Shown piece after piece: positions 1-5,629 of a stretch of 8,323 bases of DNA; within the stretch, counting starts at the first letter, position 1, and each line of letters begins with the position of its first letter. This stretch comes from JBBTWV01 sp038062615 (lineage in GTDB: Bacteria > Patescibacteriota > Gracilibacteria > UBA1369 > UM-FILTER-53-11), in NCBI GenBank assembly GCA_038062615.1, contig JBBTWV010000043.1:1-8323 (forward strand), given 5' to 3'. A program made the translations under genes and the position numbers. The notes beneath the pieces were generated by a model. It was given only the letters and a program-made list of their open reading frames with translations. It was not told where the DNA came from and made no database searches.

Positions 1-383
1 AAAAACGCGTTTCATTTAATCAAATAGCGGAGAGTTTAAACCGGGCAAGGGAAGTTGGTTTTTTTACCGTGGTTTGTGCGCGGGATTTAAAAGAAGCTAA
101 AGAAATTGCGGCTCTGAATCCTGATGCTGTAGCCATTGAACCGCCGGAACTCATTGGTGGAAATGTTTCAGTTTCAACCGCTTCGCCAGAAGTGATTGCG
201 TCAGTCGTAAAGGCTCTGCCTAACATGTCGGTGATTGTGGGCGCGGGTGTTAAGACGGGCGAAGATATTGCAATTGCTTTAAGGCTTGGAGCCAAGGGTG
301 TGTTAGTGGCCTCGGGTGTTACTCGTGCGCAAGATCCAAGAAAAGTGCTGGTGGAATTTGCCAAGGCACTGAGAGGGAAGTAA
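1..383 (+). CDS. tpiA: Triosephosphate isomerase, archaeal type (5' truncated by window edge)
   Basis: The frame is open from base 3 through the TAA at 381-383, so the start lies upstream of the window; the GTG at 69 is only an internal valine. The enzyme interconverts dihydroxyacetone phosphate and glyceraldehyde 3-phosphate in the cytosol (glycolysis/gluconeogenesis). The visible part is the C-terminal half of a TIM barrel. It contains the loop-6 catalytic region AIEPPELIGG, where the Glu of PPEL corresponds to the catalytic base, then SVSTASPEVI and the phosphate-binding glycine segments VGAGVKTGED and GVLVASGV. These wordings are those of the short archaeal TIM family (about 220-230 aa); bacterial enzymes read YEPVWAIGTG at the same loop. 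It is followed 9 bases later by the riboflavin kinase gene on the same strand. The family assignment is firm; the organismal meaning is inference. Confidence 0.88.
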   Translation, partial: KRVSFNQIAESLNRAREVGFFTVVCARDLKEAKEIAALNPDAVAIEPPELIGGNVSVSTASPEVIASVVKALPNMSVIVGAGVKTGEDIAIALRLGAKGVLVASGVTRAQDPRKVLVEFAKALRGK

Positions 384-392
384 ATCAAATTT

Positions 393-764
393 ATGTCACA
401 CGTTATTACGGGAACCGTCATAAAGGGCTCTGGTATTGGCAAAAAACTGGGTCTTCCGCCAACCATGAATGTGCATACTAAGGAAGTTCCTAAGACGTTA
501 AAGTTTGGAATTTATGCCGTGCGCGTCAAAATGGGAGGACGGTTTTTGCCGGGCGTCGCTCATTACGGTCCGCGTCCCGCGGTGCATGCCCCAAAATCAT
601 TTGAAGTACATTGCTGGGATTTTGGGCGGCGCAAAAATATGTATGGCAAAAAAATTACGGTAGAAATTGTGAAGCGCCTGCGGCCCGTGAAAAATTTCAA
701 AACCATCGCGGGGCTCAAGCGAGCCATCGAGCGTGATATCGCCCAGGCACAAAAAATCCTATAA
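393..764 (+). CDS. Standalone riboflavin kinase (flavokinase) domain protein
   Basis: A 123-aa protein matching only the C-terminal flavokinase domain of bacterial RibF, which phosphorylates riboflavin to FMN with ATP. Visible hallmarks are a G-rich start (GTVIKGSGIGKKLG), a PTxN motif at residues 23-26 that normally contacts nucleotide and Mg, RPAVHAPKSFEVH with the expected catalytic Glu at 71, and the C-terminal block MYGKKITVEIVKRLRP. The FMN adenylyltransferase half of normal RibF (about 310 aa) is absent and there is no room for it upstream, because tpiA stops at 383. The motif reads LGLPPTMN, one residue longer than the usual LGFPTAN. The ATG at 393 has only a weak purine stretch (GAGAGGGAAG) well upstream, so coupling to tpiA is likely. 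FAD would have to be made by another enzyme or salvaged (inference). Confidence 0.82.
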   Translation: MSHVITGTVIKGSGIGKKLGLPPTMNVHTKEVPKTLKFGIYAVRVKMGGRFLPGVAHYGPRPAVHAPKSFEVHCWDFGRRKNMYGKKITVEIVKRLRPVKNFKTIAGLKRAIERDIAQAQKIL

Positions 765-776
765 AATAGTTGTAAT

Positions 777-2084
777 ATGAGCCTCATCAGTTCCCTTCGT
801 GAAAAAATTTCGCCGCAAAATTCGCTCCTGCTTTTGTATCATCGTTTGATGGCTATGGCCGCGGCTATTTGGTACCGCTTCCCGGCCAACCGGCTTAAAG
901 TCATCGCCGTCACTGGTACCAAGGGAAAATCCACCGTCGTGCATCTTTTGGCCAGCATTCTTAAGGAAGCTGGTTATAAAGTGGGAGTGGCTTCCACCAT
1001 TCATTTCCAAATTGGCGACCTTGTTTGGGTCAATGATACCAAGCAGACCACGCAGGGGCGTTTTACGTTACAGCGCTTGCTGCGCGAGATGGTGAATGCG
1101 CACTGTGAGTTTGCCATTCTGGAAGTAACTTCTCACGCGCTGGTGCAGTCGCGCTTGTGGGGCATTAATGTGGATACGGCCGTGCTCACTAATATTCAGC
1201 AGGATCATTTGGAGTATCACGGCGGATTTGAAAATTATATGCACGCCAAGGGGATGCTTTTTTCGGCGCTTTCCCGTGCGGAGCGCAAGTTTGGACTCCA
1301 AAAAACAGCGGTGCTTCCTACCGATGAGCCACAAGTAGGTTACTTTGAATCTTTCCCCGTGGATCGCAAAATTTCTTATGGCACCAAGGGAATTGTGCAT
1401 GCTCGCGACACCAAACTTCGCGCGGATGGGTCGAGTTTTACCATTAAAGTTCCCAATGCTGAAATTTCCGCCGAGCTCAAAATCCCCGGCATGTTTAATG
1501 TCATGAACGCCTTGGCAGCGGCGGGTGCAGCTATTTCTTTTGGCATTGCGCTTCCCACTATTCAAAAAGGTCTGGCTGCGGAGACAGAAATTCCTGGGCG
1601 CTTAGAAACGATTCGCGCCGGGCAGCCCTTTACCGTGGTGGTGGATTACGCCCACACGCACGAGTCGTTGGAAAAATTGCTGGAACTTTTTCGCTCACTT
1701 ACCAAGGGTCGGCTTTTTTTGGTTTTTGGGGCGACAGGCGGAGGGCGTGATAAAGCCAAGCGTGCCGAGATGGGGAAAATTGCCGCGCGTTATGCCGATT
1801 TTATTGTGGTGACGGATGATGACCCTTATACCGAAGATCGCATGAGCATTATTGAGCAGGTGGCGGCGGGAACAGGCCGCAAGGAAGGCAAAAATCTCTG
1901 GAAGATAAGGGATCGCCGCCAGGCTATTCGCCTTGCACTTTCAATGGCCAAGGAGCAGGATGCCGTCCTCATTGCCGGTAAGGGTTGCGAGCCCATCCAA
2001 ATGGTGGGTACCGAGCGCACTCCGTGGGATGATCGCAAAGTGGCAAGAGAGATCCTAAGTAGCGCGTTGCAAGTGAAGTTATAA
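777..2084 (+). CDS. murE: MurE-like Mur ligase (UDP-MurNAc-tripeptide synthetase family), short N-terminal domain
   Basis: A 435-aa cytosolic Mur ligase that adds the third amino acid to UDP-MurNAc-L-Ala-D-Glu in peptidoglycan synthesis. The central ATPase domain has the P-loop TGTKGKST (46-53), EVTSHALVQSR (116-126), TNIQQDHLEYHG (138-149) and the lysine of YMHAKGMLF (K158) that is carbamylated in the family. The C-terminal domain carries VVVDYAHTHESLEKLL, FGATGGGRDKAKR, TDDDPYTED (346-354) and GKGCEPIQMVG (401-411). E. coli MurE has about 495 aa with its P-loop near residue 108; here it is at 46, so the UDP-sugar-binding N-terminal domain is largely missing. The DNPR specificity motif of meso-diaminopimelate enzymes is replaced by DDPY, so the amino acid added is uncertain. 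The ATG is 12 bases after the riboflavin kinase stop, with no clear Shine-Dalgarno. The stop at 2082-2084 directly abuts the inverted-repeat element. Confidence 0.85.
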   Translation: MSLISSLREKISPQNSLLLLYHRLMAMAAAIWYRFPANRLKVIAVTGTKGKSTVVHLLASILKEAGYKVGVASTIHFQIGDLVWVNDTKQTTQGRFTLQRLLREMVNAHCEFAILEVTSHALVQSRLWGINVDTAVLTNIQQDHLEYHGGFENYMHAKGMLFSALSRAERKFGLQKTAVLPTDEPQVGYFESFPVDRKISYGTKGIVHARDTKLRADGSSFTIKVPNAEISAELKIPGMFNVMNALAAAGAAISFGIALPTIQKGLAAETEIPGRLETIRAGQPFTVVVDYAHTHESLEKLLELFRSLTKGRLFLVFGATGGGRDKAKRAEMGKIAARYADFIVVTDDDPYTEDRMSIIEQVAAGTGRKEGKNLWKIRDRRQAIRLALSMAKEQDAVLIAGKGCEPIQMVGTERTPWDDRKVAREILSSALQVKL

Positions 2085-2110
2085 GGGGCTGTTCACATAA
2101 AATTTTTACG
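2085..2110 (+). repeat. Left terminal inverted repeat of the intergenic element
   Basis: This 26-bp end begins GGGGCTGTTCACATAAAA and continues through a T-run to ACG. It matches the reverse complement of 2328-2353 at all but two positions (the 7th and 24th). It lies immediately after the murE stop codon. Confidence 0.8.
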
Positions 2111-2113
2111 GAT

Positions 2114-2216
2114 GGAAGAGACAGATTTTGATTCAGTTCAAGGAACGACGACGAAGATGTACACAGAGGTACATCGAGGAGGAGTGACGCAGAAATGGGC
2201 AAAATCTGTCTCTTCC
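2114..2216. repeat. Left hairpin module: 17-bp perfect stem with an inner stem-loop
   Basis: Bases 2114-2130 (GGAAGAGACAGATTTTG) are exactly complementary to 2200-2216, giving a perfect 17-bp outer stem. Inside, 2156-2162 (GATGTAC) pairs perfectly with 2169-2175 around the 6-nt loop ACAGAG. The arms between the two stems are purine-rich, with CGACGACGA on one side and GAGGAGGAG on the other. The total length is 103 nt. Confidence 0.85.
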
Positions 2217-2221
2217 CTACG

Positions 2222-2325
2222 GGTTGGCAGGGAAGAATGCCTGCCTTCATTGTTGCTCGTCGCTTGTGTAGCGCTGCTACACAGTGCTCCTCGCGCCTCG
2301 AATTCAGACATTTTTCCTGCCAACC
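2222..2325. repeat. Right hairpin module: long stem with an inner stem-loop
   Basis: Bases 2222-2231 (GGTTGGCAGG) pair perfectly with 2316-2325. The stem extends to about 17 bp (2222-2239 with 2309-2325) if one bulged G and one G-U pair are allowed. Inside, 2265-2272 (TGTGTAGC) pairs perfectly with 2276-2283 around a 3-nt loop. The similar 9-mers GCTCGTCGC (2254-2262) and GCTCCTCGC (2286-2294) flank that inner hairpin. The module is 104 nt and separated from the left module by 5 nt. Confidence 0.82.
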
Positions 2326-2327
2326 AT

Positions 2328-2353
2328 CGCAAAAATTTTATGTGAATAGCCCC
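2328..2353 (-). repeat. Right terminal inverted repeat of the intergenic element
   Basis: Reverse complement of the left end at 24 of 26 positions. It ends in AGCCCC, 8 bases before the truB start codon, so it forms almost the entire leader in front of truB. Confidence 0.8.
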
Positions 2354-2361
2354 AAATTCTT

Positions 2362-2988
2362 ATGAACCCAATTCTTCTTATTGATAAGCCATCCGGCATC
2401 ACTTCTTTTGATGTGATTCGCCAGTTGCGCCGTAAGCTTGGCATCAAAAAAATGGGACATGCGGGCACGCTGGATCCTTTGGCGACGGGTCTTTTAATTA
2501 TTGCCACCGGCCCTGCCACCAAGCAGATCAGCAACTATATGAATTTAGATAAAGAGTACGAGGCACTTATTGAGTTTGGAAAAGTTTCAAATACCTATGA
2601 CGCGGATGGGACCGTTGAAAGTTTTGGAGTGGAGCTGTCAAATATTACTCAGCAAAATTTTCAAGAAAATCTTAAAACTTTTATTGGAATCATTCAGCAA
2701 ACTCCTCCGGCATTTTCTGCCGTCCGCATAAAAGGGCAGCACGCTTACGATTTGGCACGCAAAGGTATTAAAGTGGAGCTACAGCCACGAACCGTTACCA
2801 TCAACCGCATTGAAATTTTAGATTTCAGCTGGCCGCTGGTGCGTTTAAAAATTGCCTGCGGAAAGGGGACTTACATTCGTTCGTTGGCTCATGACCTTGG
2901 CCAAAAGCTTGGTTGTGGTGGTTACATTAAAGAACTGCGTCGCACGGCCATTGGCGAGTTTCGGGTGGAGAATGCGGAACGCCTTTAA
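2362..2988 (+). CDS. truB: tRNA pseudouridine(55) synthase TruB, without PUA domain
   Basis: A 208-aa enzyme that isomerises U55 of the tRNA T-loop to pseudouridine. The sequence opens with the family start MNPILLIDKPSGITSFDVI, then MGHAGTLDPLATGLL with the catalytic Asp at residue 38, KEYEA (64-68) and TYDADGTV (78-85). FIGIIQQTPPAFSAVRIKGQ carries the PPAFSA segment, and the C-terminus holds GKGTYIRSLAHDLG. E. coli TruB has 314 aa; this protein stops after the catalytic core at ELRRTAIGEFRVENAERL, so the C-terminal PUA RNA-binding domain is absent. The ATG at 2362 is fixed by the conserved N-terminus. No Shine-Dalgarno is visible, and the leader consists of the repeat element's right end plus 8 bases. 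The gene converges on hisIE, with 15 bases between the two stops. Confidence 0.95.
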   Translation: MNPILLIDKPSGITSFDVIRQLRRKLGIKKMGHAGTLDPLATGLLIIATGPATKQISNYMNLDKEYEALIEFGKVSNTYDADGTVESFGVELSNITQQNFQENLKTFIGIIQQTPPAFSAVRIKGQHAYDLARKGIKVELQPRTVTINRIEILDFSWPLVRLKIACGKGTYIRSLAHDLGQKLGCGGYIKELRRTAIGEFRVENAERL

Positions 2989-3000
2989 GCCTTACGGCTT
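2987..3000. terminator. Possible weak bidirectional terminator hairpin between truB and hisIE
   Basis: AAGCC and GGCTT form a 5-bp stem around a TTAC loop, overlapping the truB stop codon and lying between two convergent genes. No T-run follows directly; a TTTTTT tract occurs only at 3015-3020. The location fits a shared terminator, but the hairpin is short and the call is weak. Confidence 0.3.
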
Positions 3001-3003
3001 GGC

Positions 3004-3570
3004 TCATCTCATTCGTTTTTTGATCTCGCCTTCAATATCAGAGAGCGCAATCTTTTTTTGCGCCAGCAGAACAAAGAGGTGATAAAGCACGTCAACGCTT
3101 TCCTCAATGAGTCTTTTCTTGGTCTCTTTTTGAGCAGCTTGTATCACTTCCGCCGATTCTTCTTTTATTTTTGCCAGTATTTTTTTGGTTCCAGCGCGAA
3201 AAAGTGAGGAGGTGTATGAATTTTTTGGCATCTCCATTTTTCGATTTACAATAATATTAAAGAGTTCGCTGAGGGCGTTATTGGCTTTCGAGTCGCCAAA
3301 ACACGACTTCTTTCCAGTGTGGCATGTTGGGCCCATCGGGCGAGCTTTTATGAGTATGGCATCGCGATCGCAATCAAATTTTGCATCTTCAAATTTCAAA
3401 ACATTCCCGCTGGTTTCTCCCTTCATCCAAAGGCGTTTTTTACTGCGGCTGTAAAACCAAACTTTTTTCGTTTTTAATGTTTTTTGAAAAGCTTGCTGAT
3501 TCATATAACCCAGCATGAGAACATCTCCGTTTTGCGAATCTTGAATAATGGCAGGAATAAGATTTTTCAT
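3004..3570 (-). CDS. hisIE: Bifunctional phosphoribosyl-AMP cyclohydrolase / phosphoribosyl-ATP pyrophosphatase
   Basis: A 188-aa fusion for the second and third steps of histidine synthesis: HisE removes pyrophosphate from PR-ATP and HisI opens the adenine ring of PR-AMP. The HisI part (about 1-105) has LIPAIIQD, LGYMN, SRSKKRLWMKGETSGN, the metal-binding DCDRD (66-70) and GPTCHTGKKSC with Cys83 and Cys90 (zinc ligands, together with Cys67). The HisE part (about 115-188) has YTSSLFRAG, KIKEESAEVIQAA (EExxE at 127-131) and EESVDVLYHLFVLL (ExxD at 147-150). The length is usual for HisIE, with a short HisI N-terminus. The start ATG overlaps the hisA-hisF stop as ATGA (3567-3570), so translational coupling is expected. 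It is the last gene of the operon. Confidence 0.96.
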   Translation of the reverse strand: MKNLIPAIIQDSQNGDVLMLGYMNQQAFQKTLKTKKVWFYSRSKKRLWMKGETSGNVLKFEDAKFDCDRDAILIKARPMGPTCHTGKKSCFGDSKANNALSELFNIIVNRKMEMPKNSYTSSLFRAGTKKILAKIKEESAEVIQAAQKETKKRLIEESVDVLYHLFVLLAQKKIALSDIEGEIKKRMR

Positions 3571-5045
3571 ATACGTACGGGAATATTAAGGGAATTCAGA
3601 TAATTTTTAACTTCTTTTATCGAAACAGACCCATAGTGAAAAAGGCTTGCCGCTAGCACCGCATCGGCTTGCCCTTGCACGCAGGCTTCTTTAAAATCTT
3701 CCAGCGAGCCAGCTCCTCCCGAGGCAATAACTGGAATTTTTACCGCCGAAGAAATTTTTTTCAAAAGAAGAATATCAAAACCTTGTTGCGTACCGTCGCT
3801 GTCCATAGAGGTGAGCAGAATCTCCCCAGCGCCGAGTTTTTCGGCTTCCTTTGCCCATTTCAGGGCATTCCATGTGGTGGGCTCGCTTCCTCCTTTTATA
3901 AAAACTCGATATTCTTCACCTATTTTTTTAACATCAATGCCCACCACAATACACTGCGCCCCAAATTTTTCGCTGGCCGCGGAAATTAAATTGGGATTCA
4001 AAATTGCTGCCGTATTAAGCGATATTTTATCGGCACCGGCTTGGAGCAAAACCCGAATTTCTTCCACGTTGCGTATGCCGCCGCCCACTGTAAAGGGGAT
4101 AAAAACCTCTCGCGCTACTTTTTTTACTAAGTCCATCATCGTGCCGCGGTTTTCTTTTGAGGCAGCAATATCAAGAAAAACAAGTTCATCGGCTCCTTCT
4201 TCACTGTATTTTTTTCCAAGCGACACGGGATCACCGGCATCTCGCAAGGATTCAAATCGTGTGCCTTTTACCACTCGGCCATTTTTGATGTCCAGGCAGG
4301 GGATGATTCGTTTTGTTAAATTTGAAGCCGTTTTTTGTTCAAACATAAGGGCTTTTTTAAGCAACAACTTGCCTTCATACAAGGCCTTACCAAGAATGGC
4401 TCCGCTTATTCCCAGCTCCAAAAGTTTTTGTAGCGCCTCTTCATCAGAAACTCCTCCCGCCGCAATCACATCAAAACCGGCATCTTTTATACTTTTCATC
4501 AGCGCATAGTTGGGAGAAGTAAGCATCCCGTCGCGTGTTACATCGGTAACGATGAGGTCACAGACTCCAAGTAAACGGAGCTTTGTTAAAAAAGCATCAA
4601 GATCTTTGTCCGATGTTTCTTGCCAGCCATGGCTCGATATTTGGCCGTTCTTCATATCAATGGAAACGATCACTTTCTCTCGTCCAAATTGTTCAAAAAT
4701 CTCTGTAAGCAACGATTCCTTGTTTATGGCCGCGGTCCCCATAATAATGCGCCAAACACCACCTTCAAGATATTTTTTCGCTGATTCCATACTGCGAATG
4801 CCTCCTCCCACTTGAATGGGAATTTTTATGGTGTTAGCAATGCGCAAAATAAGCTCGTCATTTTGTGGCTTGCCGCAGCGGGCTCCGTCCAGATCTACGA
4901 TATGAAGCATGGTAGCGCCTTCTTTCTCAAATTGGCGAGCTACGGCTATGGGATCTTCGCTATAAATTTTTTGCGAAGCAAATTTGCCCTTACTCAAGCG
5001 GACGCACTTGCCGTTCATAATATCAATGGCTGGAAGAATGATCAT
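3567..5045 (-). CDS. hisA-hisF: HisA-HisF fusion: ProFAR isomerase joined to imidazole glycerol phosphate synthase cyclase subunit
   Basis: One uninterrupted 492-aa frame carries two complete (beta-alpha)8-barrel enzymes that act consecutively. Residues 1 to about 233 are HisA, which isomerises ProFAR to PRFAR: LPAIDIMNGKCVRLSKG with Asp8, IPIQVGGGIRS, VIVSIDMKNG with Asp130, TDVTRDGMLTSPN, and AAGGVS...GAILGKALYEGK at its normal end. About ten linker residues follow, then HisF from about 243 to 492, which closes PRFAR with ammonia to imidazole glycerol phosphate: LTKRIIPCLDIKNGRVVKG with Asp252, EGADELVFLDI, IPFTVGGGIRN, IVVGIDVKK with Asp371, GAGEILLTSMDSDGT and PVIASGGAG. All expected catalytic aspartates are present. 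Met234, just before the HisF domain, could be a relic or internal start (ATG at 4346-4344). The gene overlaps hisH and hisIE by 4 bases each (ATGA). An assembly indel is possible but not indicated, because both domains read cleanly. Confidence 0.95.
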   Translation of the reverse strand: MIILPAIDIMNGKCVRLSKGKFASQKIYSEDPIAVARQFEKEGATMLHIVDLDGARCGKPQNDELILRIANTIKIPIQVGGGIRSMESAKKYLEGGVWRIIMGTAAINKESLLTEIFEQFGREKVIVSIDMKNGQISSHGWQETSDKDLDAFLTKLRLLGVCDLIVTDVTRDGMLTSPNYALMKSIKDAGFDVIAAGGVSDEEALQKLLELGISGAILGKALYEGKLLLKKALMFEQKTASNLTKRIIPCLDIKNGRVVKGTRFESLRDAGDPVSLGKKYSEEGADELVFLDIAASKENRGTMMDLVKKVAREVFIPFTVGGGIRNVEEIRVLLQAGADKISLNTAAILNPNLISAASEKFGAQCIVVGIDVKKIGEEYRVFIKGGSEPTTWNALKWAKEAEKLGAGEILLTSMDSDGTQQGFDILLLKKISSAVKIPVIASGGAGSLEDFKEACVQGQADAVLAASLFHYGSVSIKEVKNYLNSLNIPVRI

Positions 5046-5629
5046 AAATCACAAAAATTACGGAGGAGTTGCAGTCCGCATTCGCCCGATTTCTCGGGGT
5101 GGAACTGCACCCCATAAAAATTATTTTTTTGAATGATGGAAGGGAAAGGCCTTCCATAAAGCGTTTTTCCAATGATGTTTTCTGCCGGTGCGTCAAAATA
5201 ATATGAATTCACGAAGTAGAAATATTCTTCGTCTGCAATATTTTTAGTGAGCGGAGATGGTTTCACAAGTTCAACTTTGTTCCATCCTATTTGCGGAATT
5301 TTAAGGGTGCTGGAAACAAATTTTTTGACGCGACCTGGAATAATGGAGAGGCACTGAACTCCTCCTTCCTCAGAAAAGTCAGCCAGTAGTTGTAACCCTA
5401 AACAGATGCCAAGAAAGGGGACTTTAAGACCAGCGATCACATCAATAAAACCGCTTTCCAAAAGGTTTTGCACGGCACTGCCGGCGCTTCCCACTCCAGG
5501 CAGAATGACTCTTTCTGCACGAACAAGATCTTTAGGCTTCTCAGCCACAAAAAATGCTTTTTCCAGTTTGGTGAGTGCGCTGGCAACACTTTGCAAATTG
5601 CCGGCACCGTAATCAATAACTCCAATCAT
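5042..5629 (-). CDS. hisH: Imidazole glycerol phosphate synthase, glutamine amidotransferase subunit HisH
   Basis: A 195-aa class I glutaminase that supplies ammonia to the HisF barrel. The triad is visible: nucleophile Cys76 in PFLGICLGLQLL, and His177 and Glu179 in GVQFHPEKSG. Other family marks are the N-terminal IGVIDYGAGNLQSV, LPGVGSAGSAVQNL and IPQIGWNKVEL, followed by YFYFVNSYYF. Length is normal for stand-alone HisH. AAAGG sits 6 bases upstream of the ATG and may serve as a ribosome site, and the ATG itself overlaps the hisB stop (ATGA, 5626-5629). Its 3' end overlaps the start of hisA-hisF in the same way. Its partner HisF is here the C-terminal half of a HisA-HisF fusion, so the IGP synthase complex would carry HisA as an extra covalent domain (inference). 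Confidence 0.96.
   Translation of the reverse strand: MIGVIDYGAGNLQSVASALTKLEKAFFVAEKPKDLVRAERVILPGVGSAGSAVQNLLESGFIDVIAGLKVPFLGICLGLQLLADFSEEGGVQCLSIIPGRVKKFVSSTLKIPQIGWNKVELVKPSPLTKNIADEEYFYFVNSYYFDAPAENIIGKTLYGRPFPSIIQKNNFYGVQFHPEKSGECGLQLLRNFCDL

Larger units (their letters stand above)
2085..2353. mobile_element. MITE-like 269-bp non-coding element with terminal inverted repeats and twin hairpins
   Basis: This intergenic stretch is bounded by 26-bp terminal inverted repeats (2085-2110 and 2328-2353; 24 of 26 positions match) that begin with GGGGCT. Between them sit two consecutive long hairpin modules, 2114-2216 and 2222-2325, each with a long outer stem and a short perfect inner stem-loop. 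No transposase or credible ORF lies inside. G-rich termini and inverted repeats are typical of non-autonomous elements moved by a DDE transposase in trans, but no IS family was recognised. No convincing target duplication is visible: only AA occurs on both flanks. The element starts at the base after the murE stop and ends 8 bases before the truB ATG. It could also act as a transcript-end or processing structure. The structure is seen directly; mobility is inferred. Confidence 0.6.

Noticed and set aside
69..383. GTG at 69 as the start of a small 104-aa protein
   Set aside because: The frame is open to the window edge, and the upstream residues (RVSFNQIAESLNRAREVGF) continue the TIM family sequence, so this is an internal codon of a truncated gene.
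2131..2143. GTTCAAGG in the element resembles a tRNA T-loop
   Set aside because: No acceptor stem, anticodon arm or CCA-like end can be placed around it; the surrounding bases belong to the hairpin module.
2112..2345. Open frames of 77 aa (plus) and 64 aa (minus) inside the intergenic element
   Set aside because: They run across perfect hairpin stems and inverted repeats, have no recognisable motif or ribosome site, and their composition is dictated by the repeat structure.
2081..2356. Target-site duplication flanking the element
   Set aside because: Only AA occurs on both sides, which is expected by chance in A-rich flanks.
3811..5117. Long plus-strand open frames (up to 232 aa) opposite hisA-hisF
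   Set aside because: They lie antisense to a fully conserved enzyme; their residues are low-complexity by-products of the coding strand's codon use, with no family match.
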